Virus record (IMG/VR): IMGVR_UViG_3300042923_000423
Location: 1 to 44,428 of that record
Source of the DNA: a virus
Length of the DNA stretch: 44,428 bases
Strand: one strand, 5' to 3'
In this document: positions 1-8,383 of the stretch, one piece after another
How the letters are laid out: every line of letters starts with the position of its first letter
Numbering within the stretch: the stretch's first letter is position 1
The notes under the pieces: generated by a model
What the model saw: the letters and a program-made list of their open reading frames with translations, nothing else
Databases searched by the model: none
Told to the model about the DNA's origin: nothing
Position numbers and translations under genes: made by a program

Positions 1-2
1 AA

Positions 3-53
3 CGGTATAGCAGGGAACCGAGGATTGAAATTGAGGTGAAGGAGGTCAGCTAA
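3..53 (+). CDS. C-terminal end of an upstream gene (partial)
   Basis: An open frame runs in from the window edge and stops at TAA 51-53, immediately before the ATG of the next gene. The 16 visible residues end in RIEIEVKEVS, and the next gene's ribosome site lies inside this tail, as in tightly packed phage operons. No function can be read. Confidence 0.45.
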   Translation, partial: RYSREPRIEIEVKEVS

Positions 54-260
54 ATGTACGTCAGGATCATGTCCGTATCAAAGCCTTGGTTATGGTATCG
101 GGGGATGGTCGGGAAAACATTTCGAGTTGAGCCAAGTTTATTCGGGTATCGGGTGGATGAATATGGACAAAGTTGGAATGAAGTCATACTAAAACGAGAT
201 TGTGTTGTTCTAACGAGCCACAATGGCCGTAAAGACGCTTCAATGCGCAAGGTAATGTAA
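54..260 (+). CDS. small phage protein, unknown function
   Basis: 68 residues, basic and aromatic, with no signal peptide or membrane segment. The start is set by AAGGAGG about 9 bases upstream of the ATG. It follows the partial upstream gene without a gap, so both are probably in one operon. Family not recognised. Confidence 0.6.
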   Translation: MYVRIMSVSKPWLWYRGMVGKTFRVEPSLFGYRVDEYGQSWNEVILKRDCVVLTSHNGRKDASMRKVM

Positions 261-341
261 ATACATGTCCGCACTTTTTAACGTCTTAAAACGGATTATA
301 CGAGGTTGAAAGACTGATACTCTATCAAAGGGGGTGAAACC

Positions 342-482
342 ATGTTCAAATGGCTGAAACGATTGTCCGGTACGAGCGACCCACCGAAGACGTACAGCAT
401 CGACACGACGGTCCCAAGGAGTGATAAACAAGCCCCCGTAAAGGTAACATGGCCAAGGAATAAAAAGTCCGGAAACCCTTGA
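342..482 (+). CDS. 46-residue basic microprotein
   Basis: A short frame starting MFKWLKRLSG behind a GGGGTG ribosome site 7 bases from the ATG. It is rich in Lys, Arg and Pro and has no recognisable domain. The amphipathic N-terminus with W4 is typical of small phage early peptides. It is supported mainly by its ribosome site and position. Confidence 0.45.
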   Translation: MFKWLKRLSGTSDPPKTYSIDTTVPRSDKQAPVKVTWPRNKKSGNP

Positions 483-520
483 TACATAAGGGATTCCAGC
501 TATCAATTTAACCAAAAGCA

Positions 521-529
521 TGCTATAAT
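521..529 (+). promoter_or_regulatory. extended -10 promoter for the coiled-coil gene
   Basis: TGCTATAAT is a perfect TGn-TATAAT extended -10 element with no good -35. Transcription should start near 536, about 44 bases before the ATG at 580. Confidence 0.6.
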
Positions 530-579
530 TTAGGTATATGTTCGATTGTTCGGCAACAATAAAACTTTGGAGGTTAACC

Positions 580-1605
580 ATGCAAACATTGAACGAGCGT
601 CTTGAAGAACTGAAAGCAACACTCGCCGGACTGGAACAAGCGAGCCCGCGGAATCAAAGCCTGATCGATTCGACCACGCAGGAAATCGCACGGGTAACGG
701 AACAAATCAACGAGTCGGAAGCTCGGGAGCAAAAGACGGAATCGTATATCGGTGAATACTCCGACATGCTGGTCGTTATGTTCGAAACGCTTTGGCCGGA
801 GCAATATAAATCAATCGTCGGAATCGAAGCGTATGAAACCATGCGGCAAGATTACATGCGGATGCATACGGCGTACAATGCCGATCAATTGGCACGGATT
901 AGTGCGGATCACGTAGCGGAAATCGGAAAATGGCGCGAGAAATGTGACGACATGAACGAATTATCCACGGGACTGCAAAACAAGGTTTCAGAGCAGGAAG
1001 AAGTGATTCAGGAGTACAAGGATAAAATATCAGACATTGAAGAGGAACGGGACAAAGCTTGCGAGTTCTCTGCAATGGCTAAATCGGACATTCGAAAATT
1101 GGAAGAACAACTCGAAAAAGCGAAAGCTGCTGAGTTGGAGAATGTGAGTCTCCGAAAACAGATCGTAGAGTTGGAAGAAAAGCTGGCGAAGTCCAAAGAA
1201 CCAGTCAAAAACGAAGCGCTGGACAGCGTAATAAACGAAATCAAATCCCGCAAACAAGACGATCCGGACGCCGTGATGCAACGATTCCTGGCACGTCAAG
1301 TGAACGGACCAAAGGTTATGTCAATCGACCATGGTGCACACCCTGAATTGCCGGTGTTGCAGTTTCGTCCCGAAGTGGCTCCGACAGTGGTGGAACAAGG
1401 TGCCGATCCTCTTCCGATCGTAGACAGTCAGTTTCAAAGCCCCGAAGGGAATCAACCTATCGGATTACCAGTTTCTGAGGACGGGTCCAGTGGCGGAGTG
1501 GAAGAATCGCCAGTTACGCGAGATGAAATCGAAGCGCGGTTCAAGCGGATCGAAGACCAACTCGGGTTGATGGCGTGGGATCTTCATAGAGATTACGTCG
1601 CTTAA
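580..1605 (+). CDS. coiled-coil phage protein, unknown function
   Basis: 341 residues. Residues about 1-55 and 105-225 show heptad-rich, Glu/Lys/Gln-rich coiled coil (for example IEEERDKACE and KLEEQLEKAK). The rest is a low-complexity acidic Pro/Gln stretch and a short C-terminal helix (EARFKRIEDQLGLMAWD). The start at 580 has GGAGG 6 bases upstream; an in-frame ATG at 538 lacks a ribosome site and overlaps the promoter. The gene has its own extended -10 promoter. A structural or scaffolding role is possible but cannot be read from sequence. Confidence 0.7.
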   Translation: MQTLNERLEELKATLAGLEQASPRNQSLIDSTTQEIARVTEQINESEAREQKTESYIGEYSDMLVVMFETLWPEQYKSIVGIEAYETMRQDYMRMHTAYNADQLARISADHVAEIGKWREKCDDMNELSTGLQNKVSEQEEVIQEYKDKISDIEEERDKACEFSAMAKSDIRKLEEQLEKAKAAELENVSLRKQIVELEEKLAKSKEPVKNEALDSVINEIKSRKQDDPDAVMQRFLARQVNGPKVMSIDHGAHPELPVLQFRPEVAPTVVEQGADPLPIVDSQFQSPEGNQPIGLPVSEDGSSGGVEESPVTRDEIEARFKRIEDQLGLMAWDLHRDYVA

Positions 1606-1607
1606 TT

Positions 1608-1668
1608 GGCCGAACGGCCATCGATACCGACCGAACATGCTTAGGGACAGAGTCCCGGAGGCCGATTC
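1608..1668 (-). repeat. conserved intergenic structured element, copy 1
   Basis: Copy of a repeated motif whose reference strand reads TCGGCCYCC, a variable hairpin, then TTCGGTCG and a TTC-loop hairpin. Here the reference strand is minus. The plus strand shows GGCCGAACGGCC (1608-1619), CGACCGAA (1628-1635), a perfect GGGAC-AGA-GTCCC hairpin (1644-1656) and GGAGGCCGAT (1657-1666). It starts three bases after the stop of the coiled-coil gene. Confidence 0.6.
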
Positions 1669-1692
1669 CGGGGCTCCTAAGGGGGAAAGACA

Positions 1693-1830
1693 ATGAAATG
1701 GTTTAAGCAATTATTGTGCAAGCACCAATATAGCGATCCTAAGTCGGTCTTATATGATTCCGGAATGGCGAAGTATTGGTATAAAACGTGCAAAAAATGT
1801 GGTCGTGATAAGGTGTGTGATTGGTTGTGA
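1693..1830 (+). CDS. zinc-ribbon microprotein
   Basis: 45 residues with CKH near residue 9 and CKKC near residue 35, two likely metal-binding knuckles. It resembles small prophage proteins of the DUF1660 kind, but that is only a guess from the layout. The ribosome site is AGGGGGAAAG. Its stop codon overlaps the GTG start of the next gene, implying coupled translation. Confidence 0.6.
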   Translation: MKWFKQLLCKHQYSDPKSVLYDSGMAKYWYKTCKKCGRDKVCDWL

Positions 1831-2192
1831 AACCATATACATGGAGTCCAGACCAAACGCTGGAGGAACAGAAGAACGGAGCATACTGGGAACGGAACAT
1901 GCTCGCCCTGCACTGTGCAATCATAGCCAACGAATCATGGGCAGACGATCCACGCCGAATTGATTGCGGATGGTACATGCACGGTGAATGGGAAGGCTGG
2001 AGCCGCGTCATATCGCTTTATAACGGGCAAGTCACTTTCCACATACCGGATGATTTCGACATAGGGAACTTGCGGGAAATCGAACCGAACTGGGACGGAC
2101 ACACGACGGATCAGAAATGGCTAAAAGTCATGAAGTGGTGCGGAATTTTAGGGGATAGCGAGGTGAAACCACATGAACCTAGAATGGGATGA
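1827..2192 (+). CDS. hypothetical phage protein
   Basis: 121 residues, Trp-rich (about ten Trp) and acidic. I chose the GTG at 1827 because it overlaps the previous stop as GTGA and has AAGGTG 11 bases upstream. A TTG two codons earlier is less well placed. No known motif; soluble. It overlaps the sigma-like gene by 20 bases, so it is probably in the same operon. Confidence 0.6.
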   Translation: MKPYTWSPDQTLEEQKNGAYWERNMLALHCAIIANESWADDPRRIDCGWYMHGEWEGWSRVISLYNGQVTFHIPDDFDIGNLREIEPNWDGHTTDQKWLKVMKWCGILGDSEVKPHEPRMG

Positions 2193-2682
2193 CCGAGATA
2201 CACCATGCACAATAGAGGCATATCGGAGATCCCGCAAGCGACTGACCGAAGGGACGTACAGCGAGTCGGAATTACCGCATGTGAACGCTATGATACGGGA
2301 TATCGATTACATCCTCGAGTGGATGGAAACCGGTAGGAGGCCGGGGAACAAACGGGGCGTGGAGCGATTGGCGGCGTATCAACGGGAGATACCTGTCGAC
2401 ATCATGGAACGATACGCAGCTCCACCGGCTCACCTGACCGTGCAAACGAACGATAGTCTCGAGTGGGAATACCGGAAGATGGAATACATTCTAAGTCTTC
2501 TAACGGACCGTGAACGGCAATGCTACGAGATGAACATCGGCGGCATGTACAGCGAACGAGAGATTGCCCAAATGATCGGAATCGCCCAACCTACGGTGCA
2601 TGAGAACCTGAAACGGGCCCAAAACAAAATCAAGCAGTACAAGTCGCGTCCGATGCCTTTGCTTCTTGAGATCGTCGTATAA
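2173..2682 (+). CDS. sigma-70 region 4-like phage late transcription regulator
   Basis: 169 residues. The C-terminal half (about 100-160) carries a sigma-region-4 helix-turn-helix: LLTDRERQCYEMNIGGMYSE then REIAQMIGIAQPTVHENLKR, ending in a basic helix. Proteins with only region 4, such as Xpf of PBSX and ArpU-type regulators, turn on phage late genes with host RNA polymerase. Position just before the terminase genes fits that job. The N-terminal half is helical and not recognised. Late-gene activation is inferred. Confidence 0.75.
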   Translation: MNLEWDDRDTPCTIEAYRRSRKRLTEGTYSESELPHVNAMIRDIDYILEWMETGRRPGNKRGVERLAAYQREIPVDIMERYAAPPAHLTVQTNDSLEWEYRKMEYILSLLTDRERQCYEMNIGGMYSEREIAQMIGIAQPTVHENLKRAQNKIKQYKSRPMPLLLEIVV

Positions 2683-2687
2683 AAAGA

Positions 2688-2714
2688 ACCCGCCTGGCTT
2701 AATCGCTGGCGGGT
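2688..2714. terminator. bidirectional terminator between convergent genes
   Basis: ACCCGCC and GGCGGGT form a 7-bp stem with a 13-base loop. On the minus strand it is followed by TTCTTTTTAT, a good U tract. On the plus strand the tail is weak. It separates the sigma-like gene from the minus-strand operon and overlaps the 3' end of the HTH gene. Confidence 0.6.
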
Positions 2715-2851
2715 ATTTCAATCAACCAAACTCCATGAACATTCTTCGCCTTAAGCTTACCGGATTCGCACATACGCTGGACCGTACGGATATGCAAACC
2801 GTGGTCGATTGCATACCCTTTGACGGTAGTCACGCGGTCCAGCGGGCTCAC
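2699..2851 (-). CDS. excisionase-like small helix-turn-helix protein
   Basis: 50 residues. YAIDHGLHIRTVQRMCESGK followed by LKAKNVHGVWLIE is the MerR/Xis-type winged-helix pattern: helix, turn, recognition helix, then a Gly-x-Trp wing. The GTG start overlaps the upstream gene's stop (GTGA) and has GAGGTGG upstream. It could be a recombination directionality factor for the serine integrase or a small regulator. It is far from the integrase gene, so a regulatory role is equally likely. Confidence 0.6.
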   Translation of the reverse strand: MSPLDRVTTVKGYAIDHGLHIRTVQRMCESGKLKAKNVHGVWLIEIPASD

Positions 2852-3240
2852 TTTCCCACCTCAACAATTTCCTGTACCCAAGCTCCTTTGATGCGGATTT
2901 CGTCATCATCAACGTACCGATCGCGTTCGATATCCCATCCTGCGAACAAAATCGTTTGACCGCCGTCACCATACCCCATTGTCGCGAATTTCTTAACTAC
3001 TTCCGCGATCCGTTCGGCCAACTCCTCGGCAGACTCGACGTCGGTGTCGATACGAACTCCGCAAGTACCTCCAGCCGTTTCTTTAGTTGTGAAGTATGTA
3101 GAGCAGTCATTTTCGAGGTCCCAATCGTAGCTTTCGCGGCATTCGTCTTCGACTTCATATTCCTCGTCTTTCCGAGTTGCACGAATACCAAGGTGCCACT
3201 TATTAGCCAAAACTTCTTTCGCGGTGTCCAAGTATTTCAT
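2848..3240 (-). CDS. hypothetical protein, first gene of minus-strand operon
   Basis: 130 residues starting MKYLDTAKEV, acidic, with four Cys in the middle (about residues 34-63: ECRES, NDCST, GGTCG). The start at 3240 has GGAGG upstream; an ORF extension to 3312 would run through the promoter. It is read from a well-formed promoter with twin palindromes. Family not recognised. Confidence 0.6.
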   Translation of the reverse strand: MKYLDTAKEVLANKWHLGIRATRKDEEYEVEDECRESYDWDLENDCSTYFTTKETAGGTCGVRIDTDVESAEELAERIAEVVKKFATMGYGDGGQTILFAGWDIERDRYVDDDEIRIKGAWVQEIVEVGK

Positions 3241-3257
3241 TTGAATCGCCTCCGGTT

Positions 3258-3312
3258 GTCGTATGTACGACTTGATGAACTCAATATAACAAGTCGCATG
3301 TGCGACAGTCAA
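3258..3312 (-). promoter_or_regulatory. promoter with twin palindromic operators
   Basis: On the minus strand TTGACT (3312-3307), 18 bases, then TATATT (3288-3283). The spacer contains GTCGCACATGCGAC (3306-3293), and GTCGTACATACGAC (3271-3258) lies just after the start site. Both have the form GTCGYACATRCGAC, 35 bp centre to centre, flanking the -10. This is a typical repressor-operator layout. The regulator is unknown; the excisionase-like HTH protein of the same operon is one candidate. Confidence 0.65.
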
Positions 3313-3332
3313 TGGGGTTTTAAAAGTTTTTT

Positions 3333-3373
3333 CTTCGTCCCGACCGAATAATCCCAGTGAAACGGGGGCCGAG
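3333..3373 (-). repeat. conserved intergenic structured element, copy 2
   Basis: Minus strand reads CTCGGCCCCC, a short CCC/GGG hairpin, then GGGATTATTCGGTCG and GACGAAGAAAAAA. It lies upstream of the promoter of the minus-strand operon. The plus strand shows CGACCGAA (3341-3348) and GGGGGCCGA (3364-3372). Confidence 0.65.
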
Positions 3374-3458
3374 CCAAGAATACCCTATCGTTTGCCACCA
3401 ATAAGTGAATAAGAAAACGCGTTTCTTATAACCTAATGTTATAAGAGAGAGTAAAATT

Positions 3459-3638
3459 ATGAAATGCGCATTTTGCGGGAGTGACACAGACGAACGATAC
3501 AACCAACGCAACATCACGGTATTCGCCCATTTCTGGTGCCTCGAAGATCGCATGCGAGATATGGACACAACAGACTGGACGAAATGCTTAGAATACGAGG
3601 ATTGGATACGCGATGAAGGCAAAAGAGAAAAGGCGTAA
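3459..3638 (+). CDS. zinc-finger microprotein
   Basis: 59 residues starting MKCAFCGSDT, with CxxC at 3-6 and HFWC near residue 24-27, a likely single-zinc fold. The upstream ribosome site is GAGAG, moderate. The next small gene starts inside it in another frame. Function unknown. Confidence 0.55.
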   Translation: MKCAFCGSDTDERYNQRNITVFAHFWCLEDRMRDMDTTDWTKCLEYEDWIRDEGKREKA

Positions 3639-3789
3639 AGCCAACATGCAAGCAGCACTATCAAAGCTGCAACAACGGATAGACCGGGGAGAGGTAGACA
3701 ACCCGGAGGAACGGATAGAGCAGATCAAACGGGCGTTTGGGGAAGTTATAAAAATTGAACAGCAGAATAGTTCATTAAAATTGGATTGA
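3613..3789 (+). CDS. small charged helical protein upstream of terminase
   Basis: 58 residues, strongly helical and rich in Lys, Arg, Glu and Gln (LQQRIDRGEVDNPEERIEQI). It overlaps the previous gene by 26 bases. The start at 3613 has GAGG about 12 bases upstream; an in-frame ATG at 3646 is possible. No known family. Confidence 0.5.
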   Translation: MKAKEKRRKANMQAALSKLQQRIDRGEVDNPEERIEQIKRAFGEVIKIEQQNSSLKLD

Positions 3790-3846
3790 AATACCGCATA
3801 ATACCGAGTATGTAGCAAGATAGTTCATAAAGGGTGGTGAAAGGAT

Positions 3847-4353
3847 ATGGCATTGACGGATAAGCAGCTCAATTTCATAAATGAGTACATCAAGGACATG
3901 AACGCGAGCGCGGCTTACCTTCGTGCCGGGTACAATTGTTCAGAAGAAGCCGCAAGACGGGCTGCTTCCCGTTTGTTGACAAATGTTGACGTTCAGGACG
4001 AAATAAAGCGGAGAACGGACAAAATTGCACAGGATTCGGACATTTCGGTGCAATGGGTGTTGACATCGTTCAAGGAAATAGCCGAAAGGTGCATGCAAGC
4101 CGTAGAGGTGACGGATAGAGAAGGTAACTCAACAGGGGAATACCGATTCGATTCCAGTGGAGCGAACAAAGCTTTGGAGAACATTGGAAAGTACCTTGGT
4201 ATGTTCACGGATAAAGTCAAAATGGATATGAGTGGAACGATGCATAGCACCATGCAGGACGTAACCGGGCTATCCCCGGAAGAACGGAGGGCGAGGATAG
4301 ATGAGCTTAACCGCCGCCGAGGAAATGGAACTCATAGCGCTGCTGGAGGTTGA
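3847..4353 (+). CDS. terS: terminase small subunit
   Basis: 168 residues. The N-terminal pattern MALTDKQLNFINEYIKDMNA, SAAYLRAGYN and AARRAASRLL is the terminase_2-type DNA-recognition domain of small terminases. The rest is a central oligomerisation helix region and a charged tail. It recognises the packaging site and recruits the large subunit. It overlaps the large subunit gene by 53 bases, a usual arrangement. The ribosome site is GGTGGTGAAAGG. Confidence 0.88.
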   Translation: MALTDKQLNFINEYIKDMNASAAYLRAGYNCSEEAARRAASRLLTNVDVQDEIKRRTDKIAQDSDISVQWVLTSFKEIAERCMQAVEVTDREGNSTGEYRFDSSGANKALENIGKYLGMFTDKVKMDMSGTMHSTMQDVTGLSPEERRARIDELNRRRGNGTHSAAGG

Positions 4354-5854
4354 GGAGAAGCACCAGGCTAAAACCGATTATTACAGTTATGTGCAATACA
4401 CGCACAAACTGATATACCAATATACGCGGCATGGCGAGTTCATCTGCAATGTGCTTAATGAGGCTGTGAAGCAACGTAAACGGATGAAGGCTGGAGAAAT
4501 ACCGGTACAAACTCAATATTTTATGTTCAGTGTACCGGCACAACATGGCAAGTCGATGCACATCACCGAGACATTTCCGAGTTTCTTTCTCGGTCACTTC
4601 CCGCAAGAGGGCGTAATCGAGATTAGCTATAACTCCGACTTTGCTTCCAAGTTCGGTGGGCGCAATAAGGACAAGGTGAAAGAGTATGGTATGGAACTGT
4701 TCGGGATCAATGTAGCAAGTGACAAGGCCAGCAGCGACGAATGGGATATCGTAGACAAGGATGGAAAGAAGACGCGCGGAGGCATGATTTCACGCGGTAT
4801 CATGTCGGGTATAACCGGTTCTTCGCTCGGCGATTGTATCATCATTGACGATCCGATCAAGAACGCAGAGGAAGCCAATTCTGAAACTATGCGGAAAAAG
4901 CAATGGGAAGAATGGCGAGATTCCATTCGCCGGCGTATTCACCCCGGTGCTATCGTGATATTGATCAACACGCGCTGGCATGAGGATGATCTATGGGGAA
5001 GGCTGCTTAATCCTGAGTACGCCAAGCCGTTCCCGTGGCAAGTATATAACCTACCGTTGGAGTGCGATCAGACGCATATCGACAAAGAAGGAAATCCACT
5101 GAACCGGAAGCTGGGAGAACCATTATGGCCAGAGCGATACGGGTATGAACACATCGCGGAGGCGAAAGGCTATCCCAGCTCATTCAATGCAATGGACCAA
5201 GGTAGGCCGACAGCTGAGGAAGGCAACATCATCAAAAAGCATTGGTGGCGTTGGGTTGACACCATACCGAAGCTCGAAACGAAGATTCTTTCCGTGGATG
5301 CGAGTTTCAAGGACACAGATGACAGCGCCAAGTGCTCCATTCAGGTATGGGGCAAGGAAGGCGGATATATTTATCAGGTGGACAACGATACGCGCCGTAT
5401 GGACTTTGTAACGGCCATACAAGCCATTCGCAATATGCTCCATAAACATCAGGACATTCGTGCAAAATACGTCGAGGATAAGGCTAATGGATCAGCAATC
5501 ATCAACGTCATGAATCGCAAGATTGGTGGATTCATACCGGTTAAAGCTGATGCAGGTACGGGGGGCAAGGAAGCCCGAGCCAAAGCGGTGACCCCTTGGA
5601 TCGAATCGGGCAATACGTTCCTACCGAGAGGCACAGAATGGGCAAATGATTTCGTTGAGGAATGCGCATCGTTCCCGAAAGGGACATATGCCGACCAAGT
5701 GGACGCGATGAGCCAAGGAATGCAGAAGATCATAGACATGATCGGCAGCGCAATGCCATGGAGTGCCACGCCTGAAGATCGACCCAACAAATCGGAACTG
5801 GATAGCGAATTTGACGACTTCGCCAATATAAGCGCAGGAAGCGCATGGAGTTGA
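4301..5854 (+). CDS. terL: terminase large subunit (ATPase-nuclease)
   Basis: 517 residues. It powers DNA packaging and cuts the concatemer. ATPase part: Walker A-like VPAQHGKSM (78-86), Walker B CIIIDD (179-184) and INTRWHEDD (222-230), typical of large terminases. Nuclease part (RNase H-like): D333 in SVDASFKD, E392 in YVEDKANG and D465/D468 in ADQVDAMSQG. The ATG at 4301 has GGAGGGCGAGG upstream. Length and motif order are complete. Confidence 0.93.
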   Translation: MSLTAAEEMELIALLEVEEKHQAKTDYYSYVQYTHKLIYQYTRHGEFICNVLNEAVKQRKRMKAGEIPVQTQYFMFSVPAQHGKSMHITETFPSFFLGHFPQEGVIEISYNSDFASKFGGRNKDKVKEYGMELFGINVASDKASSDEWDIVDKDGKKTRGGMISRGIMSGITGSSLGDCIIIDDPIKNAEEANSETMRKKQWEEWRDSIRRRIHPGAIVILINTRWHEDDLWGRLLNPEYAKPFPWQVYNLPLECDQTHIDKEGNPLNRKLGEPLWPERYGYEHIAEAKGYPSSFNAMDQGRPTAEEGNIIKKHWWRWVDTIPKLETKILSVDASFKDTDDSAKCSIQVWGKEGGYIYQVDNDTRRMDFVTAIQAIRNMLHKHQDIRAKYVEDKANGSAIINVMNRKIGGFIPVKADAGTGGKEARAKAVTPWIESGNTFLPRGTEWANDFVEECASFPKGTYADQVDAMSQGMQKIIDMIGSAMPWSATPEDRPNKSELDSEFDDFANISAGSAWS

Positions 5855-5858
5855 GGCA

Positions 5859-6116
5859 ATGAGCGTAACTGAATTAGCAACATTATCACTCGTCGTTTGC
5901 GGGTTATTCCTCATGGCGTTTATCGTGCAGACATACGAACGCCGTGCATTACAACGCACCATAGACCGCCAGAACGACACGATACAGCGCCTAATCAACC
6001 GTGAGCCTGTGACGTATGCGGAGGTAGGAACGAATCCAAGCAAACCGGTACGTGAGCGTTACGCAGCTTGGGGCGCACAGATGGTCAATCTGGACGAAGA
6101 CGAAAGTCGCTCATAA
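5859..6116 (+). CDS. single-span membrane protein
   Basis: 85 residues. One transmembrane segment at about 6-24 (LATLSLVVCGLFLMAFIV) is followed by a basic helix and a soluble tail. It sits between terminase and portal, four bases after the large-subunit stop. Small membrane proteins at this place occur in phages but have no fixed role. The ribosome site is weak (GAGG, about 3 bases from the ATG). Confidence 0.6.
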   Translation: MSVTELATLSLVVCGLFLMAFIVQTYERRALQRTIDRQNDTIQRLINREPVTYAEVGTNPSKPVRERYAAWGAQMVNLDEDESRS

Positions 6117-6131
6117 TGGGCGTCTTTTTTA
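6098..6131 (+). terminator. weak hairpin with T tract before the portal gene
   Basis: AAAGTCGC and GCGTCTTT pair with one mismatch around a loop that includes the stop codon, followed by TTTTTT. It may lower transcription before the portal gene. The stem is short, so this is uncertain. Confidence 0.35.
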
Positions 6132-6151
6132 TTTCACAATGGGGGTGACAT

Positions 6152-8299
6152 ATGGCTAAGCTACTCGATAAAACCGCCGAGATATTCGGTGCCGTCGCCG
6201 GGATATTCAACAACACGGAACCGAAACAGGAAGTTACGGACGAGGACATAAACACCGAAGATGAACAAAAACTTCTGCTGATGGTCGATTATGACTACCA
6301 GATATTCAAGGAAAAGCGCTCGGGCATAGAGGACGTATGGCGTAAGGAACAGCAGATGTGGAAAGGCGATCAGTGGAGAGATTTGAGACCGCCTGATACT
6401 GGACCCTACCCTGAGCGCATGGAATACGTTGGGAACTACGCTGGAAGTCAGATCGAATCTATCGTATCGCGCCTTACCGGTTGGATGCCGGAACCGACTT
6501 TCGAAGCGACAGAGCCGGGAGACGAGCAGAATGCAGCTCTCCTTAACGTGTTCATCCCGTATGAACTCAACTGCATCAAGTTCAAGCAAAAGCACCTACG
6601 CGCGGTGCGTAGGATGGCGATACACGGGCCTTTGATATACGAGGTCATGCACGACCCTACCGTACAGGGTGGGCGCGGAATGAATCGTTGGACCGGACAA
6701 AACGATATCGTGCCGTTGAACTTCGGAAGCTTCTTCCCGGATCCGGCGATCAAGGATTTCATTTACCTCCAAAAAGGCCGGGCACATATCATCAATTACC
6801 TGATGACACTCGATTATGTACGGGAGCGCTGGCCGAAACAAGGCGCTAAGGTCATGCCAGATAATAGATCGAGCGAAACGGAAATTTTCGACCGTGACAG
6901 CATGACGATCGTTGGCACGACCATGAAAACCGAAGACAACCGTACAACCGTTAACGTGCTTCGCTATATGTACAAGGGCCAGCCGAAGTATATGAGCGAC
7001 GACGACATCAAGAAGTTCAAGGAACGGGCAGCAGAAAAACTTTCGGAAGGTAAAGACCCGACCGAGGATATCGCCAAATCGCAGGGTAAGGCCAAGGGAA
7101 TTCATTTCATCTACGTCACGACCAACGGCGTGTTTCTCGAACACGTCTCTTACGTATACGATCACGGTCAATACCCGATCGTGGCACGGACGCTGTTCCC
7201 CGAGGAAGACAATCCATGGGGGAAAGGCTACATGCGCGACCTGATGGCCCCTCAGACAATGTACAATCGGTTCTGCGAACTTGCCATTGAGGTTACGAGT
7301 AAGATGGGTAATTCGGCCATTGTGTACGGCATGGGTTCGGGTATAACAGACCCTCTTAAAAAGATATGGCAAATGATGCGGGGTAAAGCCGGGGGCATGT
7401 TACCCGTACAAGGCGACGTTAACCAGGTCAAGGAGCTGCAAGGTGTACCACCAAATCCGGGCATATTCCAGTACATTCAGCACTTTCTCGAAATGATGCA
7501 GAAGATACCGGGGATGTTCGACTCTGCCAATGGTGCATCTAACCCGAATGTAACGAGTGGCCGTCAGTCCGAAGCACTAATCGCTGCAGCTCAGGGACGA
7601 TTAAGCAGCGCGGCAGAATTGATCGAGGACGCTGTACAAGAGGTTATGGAGCAACTTATCGAGCTTGATGCGCAGTTCTACACAACCGAACGTATGGCGC
7701 GTATAACCGGGCAAGACGTTTCGTTCAGCCGGGACAGCATTACAAAAAGTGTTGAAGTTCCGTATGAAATAACGGCCATTGATCCCGAGACAGGACAAGA
7801 AGTTTCAGAATCCATAATGGTCCAAGAGGAATACGTGCCGAAATACGATGTCAAGGTGTCTATTGGGGTAGAGAAGCCGAAGGATCGGGAGTACTGGATT
7901 CAGACCGCACAGAATCTTTTCCAGACAGTCAATCCGATGACTGGATTACCTATGATCGATGCGAAAGCATTGCAATATACCGTTGAAAATGGTCGTATGG
8001 AGCCGTTCAGCGTCATTGACCAACGTTTGCAGTCAGAACAAATGGTCATGCAAAAAATGCAGGATTTGGAACAGCAGAACCAGCAGCTTTCCGCTCAAGT
8101 ACAACAAATGGGCCAAGAGCTTCAGCGAAACGACGCCATGAAAACTCAGGCCGAAATGGAGCGTACGGAGTTTGAACGTGAAAAGGCAATCGGCCAGCAA
8201 GAACTTGAATGGGCTAAAGTGAACCAACAAGGTGAACAAAATCGCATGAATGCTGCATTGCAGATGGAAAAGATGAGACAACCAGTAGGTGCAAGATAA
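6152..8299 (+). CDS. portal protein
   Basis: 715 residues, the size of P22-like portals. The protein forms the ring at the packaging vertex. Seen in sequence: an N-terminal helical region, a central part with RGKAGGMLPVQGDVNQVKEL and the conserved SGRQSEALIAAAQGRLSSAA helix, typical of podovirus portals. The Gln/Glu-rich C-terminal coiled coil (about 635-705) resembles the barrel helix of P22 gp1. The ribosome site is GGGGGTGA. It is followed by the scaffold, matching the P22 order. Confidence 0.85.
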   Translation: MAKLLDKTAEIFGAVAGIFNNTEPKQEVTDEDINTEDEQKLLLMVDYDYQIFKEKRSGIEDVWRKEQQMWKGDQWRDLRPPDTGPYPERMEYVGNYAGSQIESIVSRLTGWMPEPTFEATEPGDEQNAALLNVFIPYELNCIKFKQKHLRAVRRMAIHGPLIYEVMHDPTVQGGRGMNRWTGQNDIVPLNFGSFFPDPAIKDFIYLQKGRAHIINYLMTLDYVRERWPKQGAKVMPDNRSSETEIFDRDSMTIVGTTMKTEDNRTTVNVLRYMYKGQPKYMSDDDIKKFKERAAEKLSEGKDPTEDIAKSQGKAKGIHFIYVTTNGVFLEHVSYVYDHGQYPIVARTLFPEEDNPWGKGYMRDLMAPQTMYNRFCELAIEVTSKMGNSAIVYGMGSGITDPLKKIWQMMRGKAGGMLPVQGDVNQVKELQGVPPNPGIFQYIQHFLEMMQKIPGMFDSANGASNPNVTSGRQSEALIAAAQGRLSSAAELIEDAVQEVMEQLIELDAQFYTTERMARITGQDVSFSRDSITKSVEVPYEITAIDPETGQEVSESIMVQEEYVPKYDVKVSIGVEKPKDREYWIQTAQNLFQTVNPMTGLPMIDAKALQYTVENGRMEPFSVIDQRLQSEQMVMQKMQDLEQQNQQLSAQVQQMGQELQRNDAMKTQAEMERTEFEREKAIGQQELEWAKVNQQGEQNRMNAALQMEKMRQPVGAR

Positions 8300-8300
8300 C

Positions 8301-8331
8301 GGGGCGTTTCCAGCCGTGGGGCGCCCTTTTG
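8301..8331 (+). terminator. possible weak terminator after the portal gene
   Basis: GGGCG and CGCCC pair around a 15-base loop and are followed by TTTT. The stem is only five pairs, so it is probably an attenuator at most. Confidence 0.35.
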
Positions 8332-8383
8332 ATTTGCCCATTTCTAACGGTCACCATGCCGTATTCGAATAGGAGTGTTACCC

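Noticed and set aside
21-30. GGATTGAAAT resembling a type I-C repeat end
   Set aside because: No stem or GTCGC start lies upstream; chance match. The same holds for TGGATTGAAAT at 3782-3792, which is the coding end of a small gene.
2757-2972. 71-codon minus-strand frame
   Set aside because: Overlaps two better-supported minus genes in another frame and lacks a ribosome site.
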